Notes: generated by a model from the letters alone, not told the origin. 14,993 nt of DNA from Planctomycetaceae bacterium (GCA_009776995.1 WRMR01000051.1:1-14993), one strand, 5' to 3'. Positions 7,514 through 14,898 are shown, counted from the stretch's first letter. Made by a program: numbers and translations.

Positions 7514-7617
7514 AACAGCAGCCGGGAACGCAGTGAGTGAAACGAACGAAGTGACCGGAGAAGGTGGCTGTCATTCCAATCCGGTCACTCCGCTGCTCTT
7601 CGTTCCCGGCTATTGTT
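7514..7617. repeat. Large nested palindrome between alcohol dehydrogenase and serine hydrolase genes
   Basis: The outer arms AGCCGGGAACG / CGTTCCCGGCT (7520-7530 / 7601-7611) are perfect. With one mismatch they extend to 7514 and 7617, giving about 17 bp. Inner arms AGTGACCGGA / TCCGGTCACT (7550-7559 / 7580-7589) are also perfect. GAACGAAG / CTTCGTTC offers an alternative pairing. It nearly fills the 115-bp gap. It may be a dispersed intergenic repeat that also acts as a transcription stop or mRNA-stabilising structure; no long U-run follows. Confidence 0.8.
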
Positions 7618-7621
7618 GTGG

Positions 7622-8794
7622 CTAAATACACTTTTTGAGAATCCTGATTACGCGGTCTTTCGTGTAATCGGGCAGTCCCCAGTGGACGTTGCACATCTCA
7701 ACGTTTTCGGCCACTTGCACAAGTCCGGCGTCATCAACATTGATGCCGGCGAGTCTCGTCGGCGATTTGATTCGGCGGAACCAAGCCCGTAGTGATGAGA
7801 TAGTCTCTTCCACCGCGCGTTGTGTATCGCGCCATGTAAAACCGATCACTTCCTTGCCGAATTGCTCCAGTTTCCGGGCGTTAGCCTCGCTTTGTTCGGC
7901 GTACCACGGCAGCCAGCCGGACAGCGAGATTGAAAGCGACGCACCGTGTGGGGTATCAAACAGGGCACTCATGCTATGTCCGATCAGATGATTGGGCGTT
8001 GACCACGGACCAACGCCGCACGGGGCAATACTGTTCCAGGCCAGCGTTGCCGCCCACATGAACGTCGCACGGGCGGCGTAGTTGTCCGGCGATTTGAGCA
8101 TTGTTTCCGTCACATCCATGATCGTGCGGACGATGCCTTCAACATAACGGTCCTGCAACAGCGTGTTGGGATCGGTCGAGGTAAAATAACTTTCGAGCAG
8201 GTGCGTCGCGGCATCGACGGCGGCATAGGCCGTGTATTCCGGTCCTACGGTAAAGGTCGTTGTCGGGTCGAGAATCGAGACCTTCGGTGCAAGCAACGGG
8301 TACCCACAGCCGTATTTCTCCTTCGTTGCCTCGTTCATGATGACCGTGCCGCCGTTCATTTCAGTGCCGGTTGCCGCGACGGTCAATACGGCGATAAGCG
8401 GCAACGCCTTTGCCGGCGCCGATTCGCGGGTATAAAATTGCCAAACGTCAGTGTCGGTACATGCCCCTGCACAAACAGCCTTTGCTTCATCAATGACACT
8501 GCCGCCTCCGACGGCGACGACCAGATCGATGTTTTGCGATTTGGCCAATGCGATACCGTCTCGCGTGTGGCTCAGTACGGGATTCGCCCGCACACCGGGA
8601 AACTCCACGATTTCAATTCCTGCCGCCTTGAGCGACGCGACGGCCTGATCATAAACGCCGTTCCGCTTGATTGCCCCCTGACCGTAAATGAAAAGGGCTT
8701 TTCGGCCATAAGGTTTTGCCTCCTGACCGAGTTGCCCGATGGTGTCTTGACCGAAAATGATTTTCGTCGTATTGTGAAAGGTGAAATTTTGCAT
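7622..8794 (-). CDS. Iron-containing (group III) alcohol dehydrogenase, YqhD/butanol dehydrogenase type
   Basis: The product has 390 residues, the usual length of the family. It should interconvert aldehydes or ketones and alcohols using NAD(P)H in the cytoplasm. The N-terminal cofactor half contains GGGSVID (96-102). The metal site is complete: D194, H198, H269 and H283, with the same spacing as in E. coli YqhD (194/198/267/281). The opening FTFHNTTKIIFG and the ending CNVHWGLPDYTKDRVIRIL also fit this subgroup. The glycine in GGGS is typical of the NADPH-using YqhD/BDH branch, but cofactor choice is inferred. An AGGGAG ahead of ATG 8794 fixes the start. A TATAAT promoter element and an operator-like palindrome lie upstream, suggesting its own regulated promoter. 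Confidence 0.95.
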   Translation of the reverse strand: MQNFTFHNTTKIIFGQDTIGQLGQEAKPYGRKALFIYGQGAIKRNGVYDQAVASLKAAGIEIVEFPGVRANPVLSHTRDGIALAKSQNIDLVVAVGGGSVIDEAKAVCAGACTDTDVWQFYTRESAPAKALPLIAVLTVAATGTEMNGGTVIMNEATKEKYGCGYPLLAPKVSILDPTTTFTVGPEYTAYAAVDAATHLLESYFTSTDPNTLLQDRYVEGIVRTIMDVTETMLKSPDNYAARATFMWAATLAWNSIAPCGVGPWSTPNHLIGHSMSALFDTPHGASLSISLSGWLPWYAEQSEANARKLEQFGKEVIGFTWRDTQRAVEETISSLRAWFRRIKSPTRLAGINVDDAGLVQVAENVEMCNVHWGLPDYTKDRVIRILKKCI

Positions 8795-8829
8795 TGCTGA
8801 CTCCCTTGTGTGTCAATGGTTTTGGAATT

Positions 8830-8854
8830 CCGATGAATGACCATCATGAATCGG
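8830..8854. promoter_or_regulatory. Operator-like imperfect palindrome upstream of the alcohol dehydrogenase gene
   Basis: CCGATGAATGA and its near mirror TCATGAATCGG match at 9 of 11 positions around a 3-bp centre. The site begins just downstream of the -10 box and would cover the transcription start, a classic position for a repressor. No regulator gene is nearby. Confidence 0.35.
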
Positions 8855-8855
8855 T

Positions 8856-8884
8856 ATTATACCATGATCGCACAGACGAATAAA
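8856..8884 (-). promoter_or_regulatory. Candidate sigma-70-like promoter for the alcohol dehydrogenase gene
   Basis: A perfect TATAAT (8861 to 8856 on the minus strand) lies about 60 nt upstream of the start codon. The -35 region at a 17-nt spacing reads TTTATT and is weak, so activation or a different sigma factor is possible. Confidence 0.35.
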
Positions 8885-9007
8885 GAACCGTGAACGCAGA
8901 GATTTTAAATCAATATTTCTTTGCGAGAAACAAAATCCTTCGCGAATCTTCGTGGTGAATGCCACGTGAACAGCGACATGTTTTGCACCACATTGATCGC
9001 CGATGTT

Positions 9008-10375
9008 TTATTCGACCATAAGATTTGGCGTACTGACGGAACTGAATGTGACTGATGATATTGTCGCAGTGGGTTCTTTGGAAGGATCGAACAATTTCCC
9101 CACACCGCCGTTTTCGTGAGCGGGAAGGAAGTCCGGCGGGATATACTGTTCAGAAGAAGACTGCGATTCGGACGGGGACAGTGAAAATGGTGTCGCCAGC
9201 CGTAATTCGAGTTTTTCCTGCAATGTGAGCGGTCTTGGTGTTCGCCGGGCGGCGGATTCCGCTTCCGAAGCGGCTGGAATTGTTGCCGTCGAAGTGCTTT
9301 CGCCGGCGGAATAGCGACTCGAGTATCCGGGAACAGGGGAATCCGTGCGGAATGTACTCCCCACGCCCTCATTTCCGTCATTGCCCGGCAATGAAGATCG
9401 ATTACTGTTTGTCTCGCGACTTTCAGAGTTCACCGCACCATTATCGCGGTCGCTTGGGATAACGTTATTGCCACGGTCACTGCTCCCATTCGATATTGGT
9501 GACGAATGGTACGAGTTGCCGCCGTACGAACTGCCGTAACGGTCGGAGGAATTTGTGCTTGTCGAATCGGTGTTTCCGGTGCCGTCAGAACTTTTGTCCG
9601 ATGAACTGTTGCTGTACGAGTTGCCACTGTACGAACTGCCGTAACGGTCGGAGGAATTTGTGCTTGTCGAATCGGTGTTTCCGTTGCCGTAAGAGCTTTT
9701 GTCCGATGAACTGTTGCTGTACGAGTTGCCGCCGTACGAACTGCTGTAACGGTCGGAGGAATTTGCGCTTGTCGAATCGGTGTTTCCGGTGCCGTAAGAA
9801 CTTTTGTCCGATGAACTGTTGTTGTACGAGTTGCCGCCGTACGAACTGCCGTAACGGTCGGAGGAATTTGTGCTTGTCGAATCGGTATTCCCGTTGCCGT
9901 AAGAGCTTTTGTCCGATGAACTGTTGCTGTACGAGTTGCTACCGTACGAACTGCTGTAACGGTCGGAGGAATTTGTGCTTGTCGAATCGGTGTTGCTGTT
10001 GCCGTAAGAGCTTTTGTCCGATGAACTGTTGCTGTACGAGTTGCCGCCGTACGAACTGCCGTAACGGTCGGAGGAATTTGCACTTGTCGGGTCGGTACTG
10101 CCACTGCCCAAAGAACGCGATCCTGACAAGGGAATCGGTTCACGAGAACCTCTTGAACCGACTGCATCATCGGAATCCGTGCGATATCCCTGATAGGATG
10201 CTGTTTCGGATGACTTTTGAGCCGGGAAATCAAAAACTTCGGATCGGCCCAACCAACGCGACTCGACCGGCTCGCCCAGCAACATGGCGGAAACAGCAGG
10301 GTAACGTTGAACGTTAATGCCAATGCACAGGGCAATTAATACGGGACTTGCGATGACATAAGAATAGCGAGGCAT
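9008..10375 (-). CDS. Membrane-anchored Ser/Gly/Tyr/Asn-rich repeat protein
   Basis: The product has 455 residues. Upstream frame runs to a GTG at 10408, but an AGGAGG (10385-10390 on the plus strand) points to ATG 10375, giving MPRYSYVIASPVLIALCIGI, a single N-terminal membrane anchor or uncleaved signal. Residues ~95-290 are five full and two partial copies of a 35-residue unit (DRYGSSYGGNSYSNSSSDKS, then SYGNGNTDSTSTNSS). The unit has no Cys and almost no hydrophobic residues, so it should be disordered. The rest (~290-455) is polar with a short conserved-looking segment RPLTLQEKLELRLATPFSLSP. Such composition fits an extracytoplasmic spacer, sticky matrix or phase-separating segment; I cannot choose. 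It is divergent from the anchored protein at 10826, suggesting a shared envelope role. Confidence 0.8.
   Translation of the reverse strand: MPRYSYVIASPVLIALCIGINVQRYPAVSAMLLGEPVESRWLGRSEVFDFPAQKSSETASYQGYRTDSDDAVGSRGSREPIPLSGSRSLGSGSTDPTSANSSDRYGSSYGGNSYSNSSSDKSSYGNSNTDSTSTNSSDRYSSSYGSNSYSNSSSDKSSYGNGNTDSTSTNSSDRYGSSYGGNSYNNSSSDKSSYGTGNTDSTSANSSDRYSSSYGGNSYSNSSSDKSSYGNGNTDSTSTNSSDRYGSSYSGNSYSNSSSDKSSDGTGNTDSTSTNSSDRYGSSYGGNSYHSSPISNGSSDRGNNVIPSDRDNGAVNSESRETNSNRSSLPGNDGNEGVGSTFRTDSPVPGYSSRYSAGESTSTATIPAASEAESAARRTPRPLTLQEKLELRLATPFSLSPSESQSSSEQYIPPDFLPAHENGGVGKLFDPSKEPTATISSVTFSSVSTPNLMVE
9510..10095 (-). repeat. In-frame 105-bp tandem repeat (five full units plus partial ends)
   Basis: Landmark GGTCGGAGGAATTTG recurs at 9541, 9646, 9751, 9856, 9961 and 10066 on the plus strand, exactly 105 bp apart. 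Units differ at only a few bases, some silent and some changing S/N, G/S, N/T or T/A. This indicates recent expansion or ongoing homogenisation. Unit number is likely to vary between strains. Confidence 0.95.
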
Positions 10376-10384
10376 GGGGGGGAA

Positions 10385-10390
10385 CCTCCT
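10385..10390 (-). promoter_or_regulatory. Shine-Dalgarno site deciding the start of the repeat protein
   Basis: AGGAGG on the minus strand lies 9 nt before ATG 10375, a full match to the anti-SD core. It lies inside the frame that would be coding if the GTG at 10408 were used, so it argues for the later start. Confidence 0.8.
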
Positions 10391-10514
10391 GTTGCGTTTC
10401 GCCGTCACTTACCAAAAAAAGGAATTTGCGGTATGACCGGTGCAAGGTCAAATGGGCCGCTGTCGGTGTGACAACACAAACGAAACAAAAACCGGCATTC
10501 GCACAAGGATAATA

Positions 10515-10535
10515 CTGTCGGCCACAGACCGACAG
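10515..10535. promoter_or_regulatory. Inverted repeat in divergent promoter region
   Basis: CTGTCGG and CCGACAG are perfect mirror arms around CCACAGA. It could be a dimeric regulator site or an RNA hairpin in the leader of the minus-strand gene; nothing in the sequence decides between them. Confidence 0.4.
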
Positions 10536-10742
10536 GGTGCAAATCACCACTTCGCGGATGCTCTGTTGTTGTATGGGAACACACAATCCACAAAAACAAT
10601 ACACGACAAATTGTTGCCGGTCAAGAAAGATATACGTAAGAAGACCGTTTTTCGCACCATGTTATGCACGAAACAACGGCTGGCAAAGATTGCGAAAACA
10701 CACAAAAATTTCCGGTAACAACAATTGTATGACGAAAAGGAA

Positions 10743-10771
10743 TTGACCGCCGTGTTGACGTGAAGTAAAAT
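10743..10771 (+). promoter_or_regulatory. Sigma-70-like promoter for the 525-residue anchored protein
   Basis: TTGACC (10743-10748), an exact 17-nt spacer, and TAAAAT (10766-10771) match the consensus at 5/6 and 5/6. Transcription would start near 10778, leaving a leader of about 48 nt before ATG 10826. Confidence 0.6.
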
Positions 10772-10825
10772 TCTGGAACCCGACGAAACGGAAGCAGGCA
10801 TGGAAGAGAATACTCCATAGTTTTC

Positions 10826-12403
10826 ATGAAAAAAGATTCAGCACACGATATTCAGCGTTTTGCATTCATGAAACGCACGATCAGCCGCGTCATGACGGTA
10901 TGGGGCATTGTCGTGCTGATATTGCTGTTGCTCGCGGTACTGATGTTTTTTTTCGGTCGGCGGTATGTCAAACCGCTCCTGCCGGAATCATTTGGCGGGA
11001 TGCTCTTTCCGCCGTTGGCAACGCCGGTCATCCGTGATGACTGGCAGATTTTTACGCCGGATGAATTGCCCGAAACACCATCGTCCATTATCCGTGCCGC
11101 ACGGCAGTGGGCTGACGACCGGGGTTGGGAATTTGGTGATTGCGAGCGACATTCGTCTTCATTATTTCGGGAAATTCAGTCTCCGGATCATCTGTTCAAA
11201 CCACCCGTGTATGACGACCCGGATTATGCAACCTGTTTGCACTACGTTCGCACACGGGCCGTTGACAGGGATTCTGAAAACGCGATCCCCGGGCAGTGGT
11301 TGCCCGGTCGCGTCTTTGGCGATCAGGCACGGCGGGATTTTGAGGCGATTCTCGCAAGGCGGCCCGATTTCTTTTACGCGGCCTGGCTGCTCGGCTGCTG
11401 GCATCGCCAAAACGGTGACGTGGAAGCGGCGTCGCAGTATTTCGCTCAGGCTTATACGGCAGCTCCGGTCGTGCTGGTCATGTCATTCGATCTGTTTGAA
11501 CTGCCTGAAAGCTGGGAGCAAAATCGTCCGCCGCGAGTCACACTGGTCAACAACCGCACATTGACGCACTCCATCGATTTGACGTATCATTATGGCATGG
11601 ATGATTGCGCGATGGTGCGATATCCCCTGCTGCAAGCCGACGAAAACGGGCTGGTTCTCATTCCCGCCGAGTCCGGTTGGCTGACCTGGGAACGCACATA
11701 TTATACGGGCAGGCGGGGCGCGGCCGCCATAGACATGCCTGCCGTTGAGCGGCCGAACCGGAAATTCGATACGGCGTGGCGGTTTTGCGGACGGTCGAAA
11801 GTCGCGTTGCTGCAACATGTTGAAATCATTCCGCTGCCTTACGACGCGAACCCCATGCGCAGCGATCCCTTTTTCGACCCGGTTTGGGGGGTGCAACAGT
11901 CACTGGGTGTTTATGAACGTGTTGCATCGTATTGCGAAGGACAAAATGAGCCGTCGTTCCTGTATGAACGGCGCACATTGACGCCTGGCCAATGCCAATA
12001 CCTGCCGCCGGGAGGGTGGCAACGAACGGCATCTGCCGGATTTATGCTGACCGAATCAGGGACAATCCGCCCGATCGGCGGGGCAAAGCCGGCGTTGATT
12101 GACTCGCGCGATTCACGGTTGTTGACCTGGTTTCTCCAACAGACGGGCATGACGCGGAATACCCTCATCGCAAAAACCCAAGCCTGGCACGCCGAACATG
12201 CGCCCGACGCTGAAATCATGTTGCCACACAATACCGGGCTGATTATGACCGTTGTTGATCGCGACCACGCTGTCTGGCTGGTCAAACTCGCCCCTGCGTC
12301 AATGTTCGATGACGCTTCAGCCGACGCACAGCCACCGTGTTATACTGCAACAACACTCCGTATTGGCAGTTTTCCAAAAAATCATGAGTTGCAACAGCCA
12401 TGA
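10826..12403 (+). CDS. Membrane-anchored protein with TPR-like segment, function unknown
   Basis: The product has 525 residues. One strongly hydrophobic segment lies at ~20-43 (VMTVWGIVVLILLLLAVLMF), followed by a basic GRRYVK; the remaining ~480 residues are soluble and probably outside the cytoplasm. Residues ~168-212 (FEAILARRPDFFYAAWLLGC, then WHRQNGDVEAASQYFAQAYTAAP) read like a tetratricopeptide helix pair. The following ~300 residues look beta-rich with many aromatic residues (TYHYGMDDCAMVRYPLL, TWERTYYTGRRG) and match no family I know. ATG 10826 and ATG 10868 are both possible starts; neither has a clear ribosome site, and 10826 better fits the promoter. Its divergent partner is also membrane-anchored. 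Confidence 0.8.
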   Translation: MKKDSAHDIQRFAFMKRTISRVMTVWGIVVLILLLLAVLMFFFGRRYVKPLLPESFGGMLFPPLATPVIRDDWQIFTPDELPETPSSIIRAARQWADDRGWEFGDCERHSSSLFREIQSPDHLFKPPVYDDPDYATCLHYVRTRAVDRDSENAIPGQWLPGRVFGDQARRDFEAILARRPDFFYAAWLLGCWHRQNGDVEAASQYFAQAYTAAPVVLVMSFDLFELPESWEQNRPPRVTLVNNRTLTHSIDLTYHYGMDDCAMVRYPLLQADENGLVLIPAESGWLTWERTYYTGRRGAAAIDMPAVERPNRKFDTAWRFCGRSKVALLQHVEIIPLPYDANPMRSDPFFDPVWGVQQSLGVYERVASYCEGQNEPSFLYERRTLTPGQCQYLPPGGWQRTASAGFMLTESGTIRPIGGAKPALIDSRDSRLLTWFLQQTGMTRNTLIAKTQAWHAEHAPDAEIMLPHNTGLIMTVVDRDHAVWLVKLAPASMFDDASADAQPPCYTATTLRIGSFPKNHELQQP

Positions 12404-12456
12404 GTTCGGGAACGGGAAGATTCGACAACAAACCCAACACCGTTTCGTCGTCGCGA

Positions 12457-12477
12457 GTTCAAAGTTCAAAGTTCAAA
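12457..12477 (+). repeat. Three tandem GTTCAAA heptamers
   Basis: GTTCAAA occurs three times back to back and runs directly into the hairpin at 12478. Short tandem heptamers of this kind are common intergenic features in several bacterial groups. Confidence 0.9.
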
Positions 12478-12504
12478 GTGCAGAATGCACTCTGCATTCT
12501 GCAC
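12478..12504. repeat. Perfect 12-bp inverted repeat with 3-nt loop
   Basis: GTGCAGAATGCA, CTC, TGCATTCTGCAC form a perfect hairpin 75 nt after the stop of the anchored-protein gene. A partial direct repeat (TCTGCACTC) follows. There is no U-run, so it is not a standard intrinsic terminator, though it could still stop RNA decay or transcription. Confidence 0.85.
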
Positions 12505-12624
12505 TCTGCACTCATCCTCGCCCCTCTGACAGTCAAACTCGAACATCCTGTGCAAAATAACAGGCTGTTTCATGAGAACATTCGCCCGATCTCACCTAAT
12601 TTGACATCAACTTTGCCGGATTTT

Positions 12625-12876
12625 CAGATATTTCCGGTGTCATTGCAGATAAAATCTATATCATTGCAGATAAAATCTGCCCCGTTTCAGATAAAATCCA
12701 TGTCGTTCCAGAAAAAATCTGTGCCGTTTCAGAGAAAATCTATATCTTTGCAGATAAAATCTATATCGTTTCAGATAAAATCTGCGCCGTTTCAGATATA
12801 ATCCATGTCGTTCCAGATAGAATCTGCGCCGTTATAAGCAAAACCCATGCCATTCCAGATAAAATCTGTCCCTTTT
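12625..12876. repeat. 21-bp tandem array, 12 units in exact register, with internal dyads
   Basis: Units start at 12625, 12646, 12667 and so on every 21 bp to 12856. The common half is CAGATAAAATCT, often continuing to G, which makes CAGAT-AAA-ATCTG a dyad. The other half falls into three types: A (TATATC...), B (TGNSCCGTTT) and C (CCATGTCGTTC). The order of units 2-12 is A B C B A A B C B C B, so the ABCB block occurs twice, 105 bp apart. The edge units are degenerate. There is no spacer diversity, so it is not a CRISPR. Confidence 0.95.
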
Positions 12877-13004
12877 TCCTACGAACCGCACTAATCAACG
12901 AAACTGACAGGTTGTTGCGCTGGTGGCACTGAATTTGTAATGCAGAATCAAAACACTCTCTCCCTCACCTCTCACCCCTGGCGAAACGATTGAAACAAAC
13001 CGGC

Positions 13005-13076
13005 ATGGTGTAGGGCAGGGATTGCACCCCGCCCCCAACCCCAAACCGGACGTGCAAGTTTCCAAGCATCCAGCTT
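13005..13076 (-). ncRNA. 3' end of a group II intron: domains V and VI
   Basis: Eleven bases after the reverse-transcriptase stop, 13076 to 13043 (minus strand) has the exact 34-nt length and layout of domain V. It has a 7-bp basal stem AAGCTGG / CCGGTTT containing the AGC triad, ATGC...GCACGT around the bulge, and a GAAA tetraloop. The distal helix has two U-U mismatches, unlike functional examples. Domain VI follows as GGGCGGGG / CCCTGCCC (13027-13034 / 13013-13020). Then comes CTAC with a candidate branch-point A opposite 13011, and an AT-ending 3' splice site near 13005. The splice site position is approximate. Confidence 0.8.
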
Positions 13077-13087
13077 TCCAGATATTT

Positions 13088-14771
13088 CTAAACTTTGTCT
13101 TTCTTTTGATAGGTCTTTTCAGCATGGCAATTCAAACAGAGAGTTTGCACATTTTCCTTGCTGTTAGCCTCTCGATAGCTGGCAAATTCACGTACAGGTT
13201 TAATGTGGTCAAGATGGGACGTTTCCGCCGTGACTTTCCTTCCGCATTGCTGACAGAAGTAATGGTCTCTTTGCAGAATTGTCCTCTTTATGTCCATACT
13301 TCCCGGTCGGATTCGTTCATAGACTTGAAAGTCCGCTTCCAACTCCGCATCCGTTTCGTATGTTCCCATTCCCGGTTCATAGATCAGGGGGCTTCGGTAA
13401 TCGTGTGACATTTTGGTATCGGCAAACCAAACGATTCGCTTCTCCGGGTCAACACCGATTCGCCCCTTGAAATAAAACCTTTTGTGACACTTTCCGCTTG
13501 GTATGTCGTACTTTCGACATATTGCCTTGACCATCGTCCAGTGAGCTATGTGATCCAATTTACCGGCGACATCATTATAATTATGTGCTACCTTGAAGTA
13601 ATGAGACCAGCCCCGAATGACTTGATTGGCTTTGGCGAGTCGGGCGGCGATGCTCTCTTGAGACGGTCGCTGCCGTATCACCTCATCCAGTCGGAGTGTG
13701 ATTGCGTGAATGGCTTTTTGACCAACCTTAATTTTCGGCACAAACTTTCCGCGTTGTCCAATCCCTTGCTCCAAGTGAAAACCGAGAAAGTCAAATCCAT
13801 CACGAACATGGGTAACTTTTGTCTTTTCCTGTGAAAGTTGAAGACTGCAATTGGTCTTCAAGAATTCACTGATTTCTTCCTTGAGCGATTCAGCATAACG
13901 CTATATTCGTTCGAGTCAGAAAAACACACCAGTCATCCGCATATCGTGTGAATCGGATATTGGATTCCTTGTATATCGATGCCCTCTGCATTGCCAGCCC
14001 ATACGTCCCTTTCTCATGCAGGAACCAGTCCAGCTTATTGAGAACGGCATTGGCCAGGAGCGGAGAGACAACTCCACCTTGTGGAACCCCTTTCACGGTG
14101 GGATGGAATTTTCCGTCGATTTTCACGCCTGCTTTGAGAAACAAGTCAATTAAATCAAGGAATTTATTATCCATCACCTTTTCACGCAGAGCCTTGAGTA
14201 TGGCATCGTGAGAAATTTCATCGAAACACGCTTTCACGTCGCCTTCGATCACCCAAGTGAAGCCATGCCTCATCAGGTGTTGGCATCGAAAAACGGCATG
14301 ATGGGCACTTCGATTAGGCCGAAACCCATACGAATTGTCATGGAATTCAACCTCAAAGACCGGTTCAAGTGCCATGCGAATGGCTTCCTGAACGATCTTG
14401 TCGCGCAGACAAGGAATACCAAGCGGACGTATTTTGCCGTTCGCCTTTGGTATTTCCACTCGCCGGAGCGGTTTGGGTTGATAGTTTCCATTTCGCAATT
14501 CAAGGCGTAGTTGCTCGAACTTTTGTTCAAGACCGCGATGTGTGAACTTGTATGTTGTCACACCATCTACACCCGGTGCTTTGCCTTTGGAACGCGCAAG
14601 AGTCCTTACCATCGCGGCATGAAGCCAGTCAGGTTGGTGCATCAAGTCCATCAGATTACGAACCCTGTTCTCATAAGGGTTTGTAGGAATAAACGGCCTT
14701 CCGACCTCCCGATGTTCTCGTTGCGCTCTCGATTGTTCCCAAAGCCTTCTTTGAACTTCTTCCACATTCAT
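13088..14771 (-). pseudogene. ltrA: Group II intron reverse transcriptase-maturase-HNH protein, frameshifted
   Basis: The start is ATG 14771, with GGAGGG 5 nt before it. The first frame gives 293 residues with the RT blocks in order: GKAPGVDG (63-70), PKANGKIRPLGIP (108-120), GDVKACFDEISH (177-188), GVPQGGVVSPLLAN (228-241) and YADD (277-280). It then stops at 13890. From about 13896-13902 the protein continues in another frame with YAESLKEEISEFLKTNC, the end of RT (FDFLGFHL), the maturase domain (RGWSHYFKV, NYNDVAGKLDHIAHWTMVK), and an HNH endonuclease (CQQCG, HLDHIKPV, LCLNCH). Removing one base near GCGTTATGC restores the frame. The enzyme would splice the intron RNA and copy it into DNA. 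A ~560-residue product fits the family. Disruption right after the catalytic YADD should abolish activity unless it is a sequencing error. Confidence 0.9.
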
Positions 14772-14776
14772 TTGGA

Positions 14777-14782
14777 CCCTCC
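14777..14782 (-). promoter_or_regulatory. Strong Shine-Dalgarno site for the intron-encoded protein
   Basis: GGAGGG lies 5 nt before ATG 14771 and confirms this as the intended start, so the N-terminus of the reverse transcriptase is complete even though the upstream intron RNA is missing. Confidence 0.75.
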
Positions 14783-14898
14783 AAATGGCATTGTTGATTA
14801 AATATTAAAAAAACACGGCACAAACGCGAATTTTTTCCGTAATGGGTGCAGTCAGGTTTGTCAAAACCACCCCAAACCACCTCAAAACGGAGCAAATC

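Larger units (their letters stand above)
10391..10825. other. Divergent intergenic region between the two anchored-protein genes
   Basis: No gene was found in these ~435 bp. It holds a 7-bp perfect inverted repeat (CTGTCGG, 7 nt, CCGACAG) at 10515-10535 and a promoter for the plus-strand gene at 10743-10771. No equally clear promoter was seen for the minus-strand gene; TTGACC occurs on that strand around 10447-10452 without a good -10. The inverted repeat near the middle could be a shared operator. Confidence 0.5.
12404..12624. other. Non-coding region after the anchored-protein gene
   Basis: It holds a heptamer run and perfect hairpin (listed separately) and a weak CCTGT...ACAGG hairpin near 12549-12567. 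A frame opening at an ATGA overlap (ATG 12400) continues to 12801, but it reads through the hairpin and the 21-bp array and shows no protein-like composition, so it is not called. Confidence 0.5.
13005..14898 (-). mobile_element. Truncated or interrupted group II intron
   Basis: Domains V-VI and the intron-encoded protein gene are present. However, only ~127 bp separate the protein start from a plus-strand transposase gene, while group II introns carry roughly 500 nt or more of domains I-III upstream of the protein gene. Either the 5' part was deleted, or an insertion sequence landed in domain IV and the 5' part lies beyond the window. The exact boundary at the right is not visible; 14898 is only an upper limit. 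Confidence 0.6.

Noticed and set aside
9496..10317. Long plus-strand frame giving a Cys/Arg-rich repetitive 273-residue product
   Set aside because: It is the antisense of the 105-bp coding repeat. The period is a multiple of three, so an accidental open frame repeats in every unit. The minus frame has an anchor, an ideal ribosome site and a sensible composition.
12400..12801. 133-residue frame overlapping the preceding stop by ATGA, with heptapeptide repeats (LQIKSIS, FQIKSAP)
   Set aside because: The ATGA overlap looks like translational coupling, but the frame crosses a perfect hairpin and the 21-bp array and ends mid-array, while the repeats continue beyond the stop. The repeats arise because 21 is divisible by three.
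12625..12876. CRISPR array
   Set aside because: The whole 21-bp unit is repeated with no unique spacers of fixed length, and no cas genes are nearby.
13896..13902. Programmed frameshift in the reverse transcriptase
   Set aside because: There is no slippery heptamer or downstream stimulator, and group II intron proteins are not normally made this way. Mutation or sequencing error is simpler.
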